This document shows, piece after piece, positions 1 to 5,630 of a stretch of 7,031 nt of DNA. Source of the DNA: an uncultured Eubacteriales bacterium (GTDB lineage: Bacteria; Bacillota; Clostridia; Oscillospirales; Oscillospiraceae); NCBI GenBank assembly GCA_900555735.1, contig USMI01000100.1:1-7031 (forward strand). The letters are read 5' to 3'. Position 1 is the first letter of the stretch, and every line of letters starts with the position of its first letter. Both the position numbers and the translations under genes were made by a program. The notes under the pieces were generated by a model. It had not been told where the DNA came from and made no database searches. It saw nothing but the letters and a program-made list of their open reading frames with translations.

Positions 1-48
1 CAGCTCCTGCCGGATATCCATATACAAATTGTTATATGTTGTCGCCAT
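1..48 (-). CDS. prmC: Peptide chain release factor glutamine methyltransferase, N-terminal fragment (partial)
   Basis: Only the first 16 codons are inside the window; the gene runs off the left edge. The visible peptide is MATTYNNLYMDIRQEL, which resembles the start of Firmicute PrmC proteins (typically M-x-T-Y-x-x-L-Y followed by a charged helix). PrmC methylates the GGQ glutamine of release factors RF1 and RF2 using S-adenosylmethionine. The gene follows the DUF1385 gene by 33 bases on the same strand, an order I recall from many Clostridia, and this supports the call. No good ribosome binding site precedes the ATG; the upstream bases are a pyrimidine/A-rich tandem repeat, so the start codon is less certain than the identity. 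A later in-frame ATG (codon 10) also lacks one. The identification rests on a short N-terminus plus context. Confidence 0.6.
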   Translation of the reverse strand, partial: MATTYNNLYMDIRQEL

Positions 49-60
49 AATACGATTCGT

Positions 61-80
61 TGTCAGTTTTTGTCAGTTTC
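61..80. repeat. Tandem 10-bp repeat between DUF1385 and prmC
   Basis: Two adjacent copies of TGTCAGTTTY (TGTCAGTTTT then TGTCAGTTTC) fill most of the 33-base gap between the DUF1385 stop codon and the putative prmC ATG. The copies match at 9 of 10 positions. No function can be assigned; the repeat occupies the place where a ribosome binding site would be expected. Confidence 0.6.
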
Positions 81-81
81 C

Positions 82-1032
82 TTACCACTTGTCCTTGCCC
101 TTCTCCTCCGGCAGCACCAGCTTCATGGCCTCGATAGCCACCTCCAGCATGGAGTCGTCCGGCTCGTTGGTGGTGAAATTCTGCATCCACATGCCGGGCG
201 CGGAGAGGATCCGGGTCAGCTTGTTGTCGTGAGCGCCCACGGCACGGTTGAACTCGTAGGTGATGCCCACCACCGGCACCAGCAGCAGCAGCTTCACGCC
301 GATGCGTACCCAGATATTCTGCCAGTTGATGTAGGGAAACACAAGGCTGGACACCAGAATGGAGACGATGATCACCACAAACAGAAAGCTGGTGCCGCAG
401 CGGGGATGGTGCTTGGGCTGGATGCGGGCGTTCTCCACCGTCAGAGGCAGGCCCGCCTCATAGCAGAAAATGGTCTTATGCTCCGCGCCGTGGTAGCAGA
501 ACACCCGCCGCACATCCTTCTGCTTGGAGCACAGGATCAGATAGGCCAGAAAGATCAGCACCTTCACGATGCCCTCGATCAGGTTATGGAGGGCTGCGCT
601 CTGGGCGTGGAACAGCCCGGCGATAAAGGTCGGCAGCAGCATGAACAGCACCAGCGTCATGCCCAGCGACAGCACCACCGAGAATGCCACCAGCACACTC
701 TGCAGCTTTTCCGCCGGAATATGCTTCTCCAGCCACTGGTCGAGCTTGCCGGGCTGGGTGCTTTCATCATCAGGGAAGTAGTCCGCCGAGAACATCAGCG
801 CTTTGACGCCGGTGACGATGGAGCTTAAAAACGTGGCCATGCCCCGGATAATGGGCCAGCCCAGAATGGGGAATTTATCCTTGATGAACTTCCGCTCCGT
901 CACCTTAGTCACCAGTCCCTCCGGGGCGCGGACCACGATGGCGTCCTTCTCCGGTCCGCGCATAAGGATGCCCTCGATCAGCGCCTGACCGCCAATGGTA
1001 GTGCGGAATGTACCTTGCTTTTTTTCTGCCAT
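82..1032 (-). CDS. DUF1385 family membrane protein (YqhQ-like)
   Basis: A 316-residue multi-pass membrane protein of the DUF1385 family, which I recall as including Bacillus subtilis YqhQ; its biochemical role is unknown to me. The N-terminus carries the family's GGQALIEGILMRG block (residues 14-26). About four hydrophobic segments are visible, near 113-141, 150-168, 206-225 and 232-249. Between the second and third lies a conserved polar stretch, YHGAEHKT (180-187) and HPRCGTSF (199-206), followed by TYEFNR (258-263). The His/Glu/Cys cluster (H181, E184, H185, H199, C202) looks like a metal-binding or catalytic site, but that is inference. The ATG is preceded by AAAGGA with a 6-base gap. It lies 56 bases after the histidine kinase and 33 before prmC. 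A promoter-like sequence directly upstream suggests expression independent of the two-component genes. Confidence 0.9.
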   Translation of the reverse strand: MAEKKQGTFRTTIGGQALIEGILMRGPEKDAIVVRAPEGLVTKVTERKFIKDKFPILGWPIIRGMATFLSSIVTGVKALMFSADYFPDDESTQPGKLDQWLEKHIPAEKLQSVLVAFSVVLSLGMTLVLFMLLPTFIAGLFHAQSAALHNLIEGIVKVLIFLAYLILCSKQKDVRRVFCYHGAEHKTIFCYEAGLPLTVENARIQPKHHPRCGTSFLFVVIIVSILVSSLVFPYINWQNIWVRIGVKLLLLVPVVGITYEFNRAVGAHDNKLTRILSAPGMWMQNFTTNEPDDSMLEVAIEAMKLVLPEEKGKDKW

Positions 1033-1051
1033 GGGATGTCCTTTCCTTTTC

Positions 1052-1080
1052 AGTATAGCATACTATTTTTCATAATGCAA
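1052..1080 (-). promoter_or_regulatory. Probable sigma-A promoter for DUF1385-prmC
   Basis: On the minus strand, TTGCAT (1080-1075) and TATACT (1057-1052) are separated by exactly 17 bases. The -10 is preceded by TGC, giving an extended -10 (TGCTATACT). The -35 is weak (3 of 6 to consensus) and the -10 strong (5 of 6). It starts right after the kinase stop codon. Predicted initiation near 1045 would leave only about 12 leader bases, which barely spares the ribosome binding site, so the exact start is uncertain. Confidence 0.5.
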
Positions 1081-1088
1081 CAGTTGTT

Positions 1089-2543
1089 CTATTGCTTTTT
1101 CTCTTTTTCGTGCAGCAGCCGGTGAGAGGTGATGGGCAGTCGGATGGTGACGATACAGCCGCCGCCCTTGGCGTTGCCGATGGCCAGCGACCCGTCGTGG
1201 AGCCGGATGATCTCGTCGCACACCGCAAGACCGATGCCGCTGCCCCGGGCCTTGGAGGAGCCTTTATAGAACTTCTCCTTCACATGGGGCAGGTCCTCGT
1301 CGGGGATACCGGGGCCATAGTCCCGGATGGTAATGATATAGTGGTTGCCCTTGCGGTTGAGGCGGGCCTCGATCCGCTTGCCTGCGCCGCCGTGCTTGGC
1401 GGCGTTATCCAGCACATTGCAGAACACCTGCTTGAGCCGCTCGGAGTCCGCGGTGATCGGCTCGTCATACACGCCGCCGCTGTGGTACTCCAGCGTGATG
1501 CCCTGCTGCTTGAAGATCTCGTGGTAGGTATACACCGCGTCCTCGAACTCTGCCTGCAGGTCAACCTGCTCCAGATGCAGGGAGAACCGCCCGTCGGACA
1601 TGCGGGAAAAGTCCAGCAGCTCCTCCACCATCTTGGTCAGGCGGCTGGATTCCTTCACAATGATGCTCAGCCCGCGGTGCAGCGCCTCGGGATCGCTGCC
1701 GTCGTCCTCCAGAAGCGTCTCGCCCCAGCCGTTGATGGCCGTCAGGGGCGTGCGCAGCTCGTGGGACACGGAGGAAATGAACTCCGACTGCAGCTTCTCG
1801 TTCTCGCCGATCTTCAGGGACATGTCGTTGATGTTGTCCACCAGCTCGCCCATCTCATCGGCGTACCGGTTGGGGATCTGATAGCCGTAGCTGCCGCCGG
1901 AGATGTGCTTGGCCGCCTCGCTGACAGCGGCCACCGGCGCCACCACGTTGTTGATCAGCAACAGGCTGGAGATCACGATCACAAAGATCACCGCCGCCAT
2001 GATGGCCAGAATAATCAGCACCGTCAGCAGCACCTGACTGTCCAGATTCTTGGTGGCGGTGACGAACCGCATGACGCCCACGATACGGCCGTTGAACTTC
2101 AAAAGACCGGAGGCGGCAATAATCTTCTCGCCGGTGGCCGGGTCCACGCCCTGAAAGCTGCTGATCTGACCGGTGCTGAAAGCCTCCGTCACATCCGTCG
2201 TGCCCGGCAGAGAGCCCACCATCAGGCTGCGGGTGGAGACCTCCACCCTGCCGTCTCTGTCCAGAAATTGCAGTTCGATGGTCTCGCTGCTCTCAAAGCT
2301 GCTGGCATAGAGGATGGCGCTGCGGTAGTATTCGTCATAACTGGTCATGGCGTAGTTGTTGAAATACTCCGTGCCGGCGCTGGCCTTGGCTTCCAGTGCG
2401 CTGCGGGCGCTGGAATAGTAGTTGCTGCCCAGTGCGATGGAGACCATCACCGCGATCAGCACAAGGATCGTAATGACCGGCAGGATGCTGCTGACGATCC
2501 AGCGGCGGCGCAGGCCGATGGCACGCTTCGGCTGTTTTTTCAC
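1089..2543 (-). CDS. Membrane sensor histidine kinase (HAMP, HisKA, HATPase)
   Basis: A 484-residue transmembrane histidine kinase, the sensor partner of the response regulator encoded just upstream. Order: short basic N-terminus, membrane segment about 15-38, extracytoplasmic domain about 39-170, second membrane segment about 171-197, HAMP linker about 198-250, then the kinase core. H-box FISSVSHELRTPL places the phosphoacceptor at His261. N-box VFCNVLDNAAKHG has Asn376 and Asn380, the G1 box is DYGPGIP (408-414), the F box contains Phe425, and the G2 box is GSGIGL (434-439). The outer domain has features of a Cache/PAS-like sensor fold (LQFLDRDGRVEVST, then a late GRIVGVMRF), but its ligand is unknown. 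It resembles PhoR/ResE-type kinases without a cytoplasmic PAS domain. The start is GTG, chosen because the purine-rich GGAGGGGAGGGAG lies 5 bases upstream. It follows the regulator by 41 bases. Confidence 0.93.
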   Translation of the reverse strand: MKKQPKRAIGLRRRWIVSSILPVITILVLIAVMVSIALGSNYYSSARSALEAKASAGTEYFNNYAMTSYDEYYRSAILYASSFESSETIELQFLDRDGRVEVSTRSLMVGSLPGTTDVTEAFSTGQISSFQGVDPATGEKIIAASGLLKFNGRIVGVMRFVTATKNLDSQVLLTVLIILAIMAAVIFVIVISSLLLINNVVAPVAAVSEAAKHISGGSYGYQIPNRYADEMGELVDNINDMSLKIGENEKLQSEFISSVSHELRTPLTAINGWGETLLEDDGSDPEALHRGLSIIVKESSRLTKMVEELLDFSRMSDGRFSLHLEQVDLQAEFEDAVYTYHEIFKQQGITLEYHSGGVYDEPITADSERLKQVFCNVLDNAAKHGGAGKRIEARLNRKGNHYIITIRDYGPGIPDEDLPHVKEKFYKGSSKARGSGIGLAVCDEIIRLHDGSLAIGNAKGGGCIVTIRLPITSHRLLHEKEKKQ

Positions 2544-2584
2544 AAGGTCTCCCTCCCCTCCGTCAAACTTCTCTTACAGGGTGC

Positions 2585-3277
2585 TTATTCGCCCCATTTA
2601 TAGCCAAAGCCCCACACGGTGGTGATATAAGTGGGATTGGCGGTGTCGTCCTCGATCTTCAGCCGCAGACGGCGGATATTCACATCCACGATCTTCAGCT
2701 CGCCGAAATAGTCGTGGCCCCAGACCGTGTCCAGGATCTCCTCGCGGCTGAGTGCCTTGCCGGGATTCTCCATAAACAGCTTCATCAGGCCGTATTCCAC
2801 CTGTGTCAGTTTGATCCGCTGGCCGTTCTTCTCCAGCGTGCGGTTGCGCAGATTCAGCACAAAGGGCGGTCTGGACAGGCTGTCCTCCTTCTCCTCCGGC
2901 TCCATTGTGCCGCCGCTGCGGCGCATCAGCGCGTCCACGCGGGCCGTCAGCTCCGCGGGAGAAAAGGGCTTCGTCACATAGTCGTCGGCGCCGGTCATCA
3001 GTCCGGTGACCTTATCCATCTCCTGTGAGCGGGCCGTCAGCATAATGATGCCGATGGTGGCGTCATGGGCGCGGAGACGGCGGCATACCTCAAAGCCGTC
3101 GATGCCGGGCAGCATCACGTCCAGCAGCGCCACCCGGATATCCTTCTGCGCCTTCAGCTTCTGCAGCGCTTCCTCGCCGCTTTCCGCCTCCACCACCTCG
3201 TAACCGGCACGGCGCAGGTTGATAACGATAAAGCTCCGGATGCTGGCCTCGTCCTCCAATACCAGTACCTTTCTCAT
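2585..3277 (-). CDS. OmpR/PhoB-family response regulator
   Basis: A 230-residue DNA-binding response regulator. The receiver domain (about 1-118) shows the acidic pair Glu8/Asp9, phosphoacceptor Asp53 in LLDVMLPG, Thr81 and Lys103 in VTKPF. The winged-helix DNA-binding domain spans about 129-230, with the recognition region VDVNIRRLRLKIE and the terminal hairpin YITTVWGFGYKW typical of OmpR/PhoB proteins. It should be phosphorylated by the adjacent kinase and act at promoters carrying direct repeats. The ATG at 3277 is preferred because AAAGGAG sits 5 bases upstream; an in-frame GTG five codons earlier overlaps that ribosome binding site and has none of its own. The gene starts 27 bases after the lipoprotein stop, so lipoprotein, regulator and kinase are probably one transcript. 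The exact subfamily (PhoP, ResD, WalR) cannot be told from sequence alone. Confidence 0.95.
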   Translation of the reverse strand: MRKVLVLEDEASIRSFIVINLRRAGYEVVEAESGEEALQKLKAQKDIRVALLDVMLPGIDGFEVCRRLRAHDATIGIIMLTARSQEMDKVTGLMTGADDYVTKPFSPAELTARVDALMRRSGGTMEPEEKEDSLSRPPFVLNLRNRTLEKNGQRIKLTQVEYGLMKLFMENPGKALSREEILDTVWGHDYFGELKIVDVNIRRLRLKIEDDTANPTYITTVWGFGYKWGE

Positions 3278-3282
3278 AGGCT

Positions 3283-3289
3283 CTCCTTT
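3283..3289 (-). promoter_or_regulatory. Ribosome binding site deciding the response-regulator start
   Basis: AAAGGAG on the minus strand, 5 bases before the ATG at 3277. An alternative GTG (3292-3290) lies immediately upstream and touches this motif, so initiation there is unlikely. Confidence 0.8.
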
Positions 3290-3304
3290 CACGTTCCCTG
3301 TCCC

Positions 3305-4618
3305 TTACTTGTCAGAGTGCGTCCATGTGCTGACGGTCATGTGGAAGCTCGCCTTCACGGTCTCCACGTTCAGGCCGCACTGTGCCGCGCCGTCAAGCAG
3401 CTCCGCGGCATAGTTGACGCCGGGCTGACGCCGCAGCAGGAAACGGTTTCCCATCTCGGCGCGATTCTCCCGGTTCTCGTTGGTGATGGTATACAGCGCC
3501 AGCACCGGCTTTGTATTCACCGACAGGATCACCTGATTCTCGCCCGTTACCGTCTCCTGAGATTCCGCGCTGACACTGCTCTGCCAGTCATCCGGCACCT
3601 GAAAATACCAGCCGCCGCTCTGGCAGTGGTACGTCTGGGCCACGACCTTATTGCTGCCGAATCGGTTATACTGCACCCAATAGGCCAATGTATCGTTCCC
3701 CGTACCCCATGCATCCGGACAGGGGATCTCGGTCACGCCGTCGTCGTTCATATCCTGCGGCACCAGCTGATGGTAGGGATGGATCACCACGGACTTGCCG
3801 GTGGAGACGTCCAGCGCCAGATTGCTCAGGCCCCAATAGGTATCCCACACCAGAATATCCGTCACCGCCATGTTGTCCTCGTTGACGCCGGTAATGAAAA
3901 CCGCAGGCTTGCCGCCCAGAATATTGCCTTTGACCACGCTGCCGCGGTTCAGATCCGTCATGGTGCTGGACAGACCGCAGCGGTAGGTCACCGCCAGAAT
4001 ATTGGTCTGCCATGTATAGACCTCCGCCATGGGCATGCCGTCGCTGTCGCTGCGCAGCACGAACAGCGCCGGCGGGTCATAGGTGTTCAGCTCCTGCACC
4101 ACAAAGCGGGTGTAGCTGTCGCTCATCAGCGGGATCGCCTCGCGTCCGATGCTGTATACCGCCACCGTCTGCACGCTGCTGCTGATCTTCCAGCCCACCA
4201 CCAGCTCATTCTGGCCGTCGCCGGTCATGTCCTCGTAATACACGCTGTCAATGCTGCTGCCGCTGCTTTCCACGGTACACAGCCGCTCATAGCTCTCGCC
4301 CAGCTTCTCAAACACCATGATCTTCATGGGTCTTTCATCGTTGGGCTTGCGCAGGTACACCACAGCCTCCTGCGAGCCGTTGCCATTCAGATCCACCATC
4401 TGCACCGCCTGAAGATTCTGGCCCGCCGTAGGCGGCGCGTATTCATAGCCGTCCGACAGCAGCGCTTCGATCTGCTGGCTCAGGCCGGTATATTCATCCG
4501 GCACACGGGGCAGCGTAAAAAGATCCTCTACCGTACTGTCGATCCCGCAGGCGCTCAACACGCAGAGCAGCACCGCCAGCATCACCAGAAGCGCCGCTTT
4601 TTTCATTCTTCCTCTCAC
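3305..4618 (-). CDS. Secreted lipoprotein with FG-GAP/VCBS-like repeats, first gene of a two-component operon
   Basis: A 437-residue predicted lipoprotein of no recognised named family. The N-terminus has a positively charged start, a hydrophobic stretch and a lipobox LSAC with Cys24 as the lipidation site. Three loops fit the D-x-[ND]-x-[DN]-G-x-x-E pattern of FG-GAP/VCBS beta-propeller blades and calcium loops: D76-E84 (DLNGNGSQE), D130-E138 (DMTGDGQNE) and D289-E297 (DMNDDGVTE). A more degenerate copy lies near residue 222. The last 90 or so residues, from WYFQVPDDWQ, look like a separate globular domain. The protein probably sits on the outer face of the membrane, where it could bind a ligand or act with the kinase sensor domain; that role is inference. 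The start is GTG, supported by AAAGGAGGGG with ideal spacing. An ATG four codons later (4606) also gives a good signal peptide and has GAGG 4 bases upstream, so either is possible. Confidence 0.82.
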   Translation of the reverse strand: MRGRMKKAALLVMLAVLLCVLSACGIDSTVEDLFTLPRVPDEYTGLSQQIEALLSDGYEYAPPTAGQNLQAVQMVDLNGNGSQEAVVYLRKPNDERPMKIMVFEKLGESYERLCTVESSGSSIDSVYYEDMTGDGQNELVVGWKISSSVQTVAVYSIGREAIPLMSDSYTRFVVQELNTYDPPALFVLRSDSDGMPMAEVYTWQTNILAVTYRCGLSSTMTDLNRGSVVKGNILGGKPAVFITGVNEDNMAVTDILVWDTYWGLSNLALDVSTGKSVVIHPYHQLVPQDMNDDGVTEIPCPDAWGTGNDTLAYWVQYNRFGSNKVVAQTYHCQSGGWYFQVPDDWQSSVSAESQETVTGENQVILSVNTKPVLALYTITNENRENRAEMGNRFLLRRQPGVNYAAELLDGAAQCGLNVETVKASFHMTVSTWTHSDK

Positions 4619-4624
4619 CTTCTG

Positions 4625-4634
4625 CCCCTCCTTT
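4625..4634 (-). promoter_or_regulatory. Strong ribosome binding site of the lipoprotein gene
   Basis: AAAGGAGGGG on the minus strand, with the GGAGG core 8 bases before the GTG at 4618. It is 20 bases from the ATG at 4606, too far to serve it. That ATG has only a closer, weaker GAGG. The motif is the main reason to favour the GTG start. Confidence 0.65.
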
Positions 4635-4648
4635 CACTGTCTTACCCG

Positions 4649-4667
4649 TGCGGCACCGTATGCCGCA
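4649..4667 (-). repeat. Hairpin in the lipoprotein mRNA leader
   Basis: TGCGGCA and TGCCGCA form a 7-bp GC-rich stem around a 5-base loop, in the predicted leader 15 bases before the ribosome binding site. It overlaps an alternative 13-bp palindrome, GTATGC-C-GCATAC (4658-4670), so it could be an RNA element, a DNA operator or neither. There is no U-run, so it is not an intrinsic terminator. Confidence 0.45.
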
Positions 4668-4679
4668 TACCTTATCAAC

Positions 4680-4690
4680 GGTATCATACC
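4680..4690. promoter_or_regulatory. Palindrome overlapping the lipoprotein -10 element
   Basis: GGTAT-C-ATACC is a perfect 11-bp odd palindrome covering the putative leftward -10 hexamer. Its centre (4685) is 21 bp from the centre (4664) of the GTATGC-C-GCATAC palindrome, about two helical turns, so both would lie on one face of the DNA. The two share GTAT/ATAC arms but differ in inner spacing. Operator function is inferred. Confidence 0.35.
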
Positions 4691-4693
4691 ACA
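4683..4693 (-). promoter_or_regulatory. Probable extended -10 promoter of the lipoprotein/two-component operon
   Basis: The minus strand reads TGTGGTATGAT: a TRTGN extended element directly joined to TATGAT (5 of 6 to the -10 consensus). No good -35 is found 17 bases upstream (TACCAA). That pattern suits an extended -10 or activator-dependent promoter. Predicted initiation is near 4676, giving a leader of about 58 bases. Confidence 0.5.
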
Positions 4694-4737
4694 TCTTCCT
4701 TTGCTTTGGTAGTCCCTGTTTTTTGATTTTCCGCCGG

Positions 4738-4755
4738 ATTTACAGTAAATTTACA
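4738..4755. promoter_or_regulatory. Direct repeat resembling a PhoP/PhoB-type box
   Basis: ATTTACA-gtaa-ATTTACA: two identical 7-bp copies with an 11-bp period. This is the geometry expected for dimeric OmpR/PhoB-family regulators and matches, from memory, the TT(A/T/C)A(C/T)A-N5 repeats of Bacillus PhoP boxes. It lies about 60-80 bases upstream of the predicted leftward start and abuts the -35 of the rightward tRNA promoter. The repeat also contains internal palindromes (TTTAC-A-GTAAA and GTAAATTTAC). Binding by the neighbouring regulator is inference. Confidence 0.45.
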
Positions 4756-4756
4756 C

Positions 4757-4785
4757 TTGCAATTATGCCCTGCGTCCGGTATAAT
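4757..4785 (+). promoter_or_regulatory. sigma-A promoter of tRNA-Leu
   Basis: TTGCAA (4757-4762) and a perfect TATAAT (4780-4785) are separated by 17 bases. Predicted initiation near 4792 would give a tRNA precursor with about 7 extra 5' bases. This is the best promoter match in the window. Confidence 0.8.
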
Positions 4786-4798
4786 ACTGCTGTTCCAT

Positions 4799-4885
4799 GC
4801 CGGTGTGATGGAATTGGTAGACGTAGTGGACTCAAAATCCACCGCTGGCGACAGCGTACCGGTTCGAGTCCGGTCACCGGCACCA
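4799..4885 (+). tRNA. tRNA-Leu (anticodon CAA)
   Basis: An 87-base class II tRNA. The acceptor stem GCCGGTG pairs with CACCGGC (4875-4881), followed by discriminator A and an encoded CCA (4883-4885). The anticodon stem GTGGA/TCCAC encloses the loop CTCAAAA, putting anticodon CAA at 4833-4835, which reads UUG leucine codons. The long variable arm (CGCTG-gcga-CAGCG) fits leucine. The T arm is ACCGG-TTCGAGT-CCGGT. A strong promoter lies just upstream and a terminator two bases downstream. Confidence 0.96.
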
Positions 4886-4887
4886 AA

Positions 4888-4917
4888 AAAAGAGCAAGTC
4901 GTAAGACTTGCTCTTTT
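4888..4917 (+). terminator. Intrinsic terminator after tRNA-Leu
   Basis: AAAAGAGCAAGTC, loop GTAA, GACTTGCTCTTTT: a perfect 13-bp hairpin whose outer four pairs are A:T, giving a U run after the 9-bp core. It begins 2 bases after the CCA end. It stands between the tRNA and the pseudouridine synthase gene, so any synthase message started at the tRNA promoter must read through it. Confidence 0.88.
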
Positions 4918-4948
4918 CTGTTCAAGCCCTTCGGCAAAGGAGATACTT

Positions 4949-5596
4949 ATGGAGATCCTCTATCAGGATAACCGCATCGTGGTGGCGGTCAAGCCCGCCG
5001 GGATACTGTCCACCGACGAGCCGGGCGGCATGCCCTCCCTGCTGCGGCAGGCGCTGAATACCGACTGCATCCGCACCGTCCACCGGCTGGACGCCCAGAC
5101 CGGCGGCGTGATGGTCTTTGCCCGCAGCCGCATGGCGGCGTCGCTGCTGTCTCAGCAGGTGCGGGAACGTCAATTCAGCAAATGCTATCTGGCAGCAGTA
5201 CACGGTACGCCGCAGCCGCAAAGCGGCGAAATGCGCGACCTGCTGGGCAGGGACAGCGTCCGCCGCGTCACCTATGTGGCGGATACGCCCTCCGCCGACA
5301 CGCGGGAGGCCGTGCTGACCTATGAGACGCTGGATACCGCGGACGGCCTCTCTCTGGTACGGGTGCAGCTCCATACCGGCCGCACCCACCAGATCCGGGT
5401 GCAGTTCACCTCACGGGGCCTTCCGCTGGCGGGAGACCGCAAGTACGGCATTCCGGAGGACGGCATCGTGCCGCTGGCCCTGTGGGCGTATCGGCTCAGC
5501 TTTGCCCATCCCCAGACCGGGCAGGAGATGTCCTTCACCTGTCCGCCGCCGGAAACGGAGCCGTGGACAAGGTTTAAGGGCATAATGGAAGCATGA
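4949..5596 (+). CDS. RluA-family RNA pseudouridine synthase
   Basis: A 215-residue enzyme that isomerises specific uridines in rRNA or tRNA to pseudouridine. The catalytic motif HRLDAQTGG (45-53) carries the expected nucleophile Asp48. LHTGRTHQIRVQF (141-153) is the second signature of the RluA branch, and an N-terminal NRIVVAVKPAG strand-loop is also typical. There is no N-terminal S4 RNA-binding domain, so this is a compact single-domain form like RluA or TruC rather than RluC/RluD. Which uridine it modifies cannot be told. The ATG is fixed by AAAGGAG with a 6-base gap; the reading frame stays open upstream through the tRNA gene and terminator, but that extension is not coding. No promoter is visible in the 31 bases between the terminator and the ATG. 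It converges with the DUF1294/psuG operon. Confidence 0.92.
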   Translation: MEILYQDNRIVVAVKPAGILSTDEPGGMPSLLRQALNTDCIRTVHRLDAQTGGVMVFARSRMAASLLSQQVRERQFSKCYLAAVHGTPQPQSGEMRDLLGRDSVRRVTYVADTPSADTREAVLTYETLDTADGLSLVRVQLHTGRTHQIRVQFTSRGLPLAGDRKYGIPEDGIVPLALWAYRLSFAHPQTGQEMSFTCPPPETEPWTRFKGIMEA

Positions 5597-5629
5597 AAAA
5601 TGCAGGCGCTCAACGAGCGCCTGCATTTT
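5597..5629. terminator. Bidirectional terminator between convergent genes
   Basis: AAAATGCAGGCGCTC, loop AAC, GAGCGCCTGCATTTT: a perfect 15-bp hairpin with A and T runs at its outer ends, so it works in either direction. It fills the gap between the synthase stop codon (ending 5596) and the DUF1294 stop codon (beginning 5631). Confidence 0.93.
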
Positions 5630-5630
5630 C

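Noticed and set aside
61..80. The tandem 10-bp repeat as a CRISPR or Pho-box element
   Set aside because: There are only two copies with no spacers, and the 10-bp period and position between two housekeeping genes do not fit either well.
70..828. A 252-codon plus-strand open frame opposite DUF1385
   Set aside because: It is the complement of a well-conserved membrane protein gene; its His/Gln-rich composition is the usual shadow pattern.
1092..2603. A 503-codon plus-strand open frame opposite the histidine kinase
   Set aside because: It is antisense to a kinase with all catalytic motifs, is rich in His, Gln and Ala with no domain pattern, and is explained by the GC-rich third positions of the real gene.
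3278..3292. A GTG start five codons upstream for the response regulator
   Set aside because: It overlaps the ribosome binding site of the ATG at 3277, and the receiver domain begins directly at that ATG.
3065..4726. A 553-codon plus-strand open frame opposite the lipoprotein and part of the regulator
   Set aside because: It spans two real minus-strand genes and their junction, has His/Gln-rich low-complexity composition, and lacks a convincing ribosome binding site or family resemblance.
4757..4948. An N-terminal extension of the pseudouridine synthase starting at 4757
   Set aside because: The extension would translate the tRNA gene and its terminator; the ATG at 4949 has an AAAGGAG site at good spacing and begins the family's conserved N-terminus.
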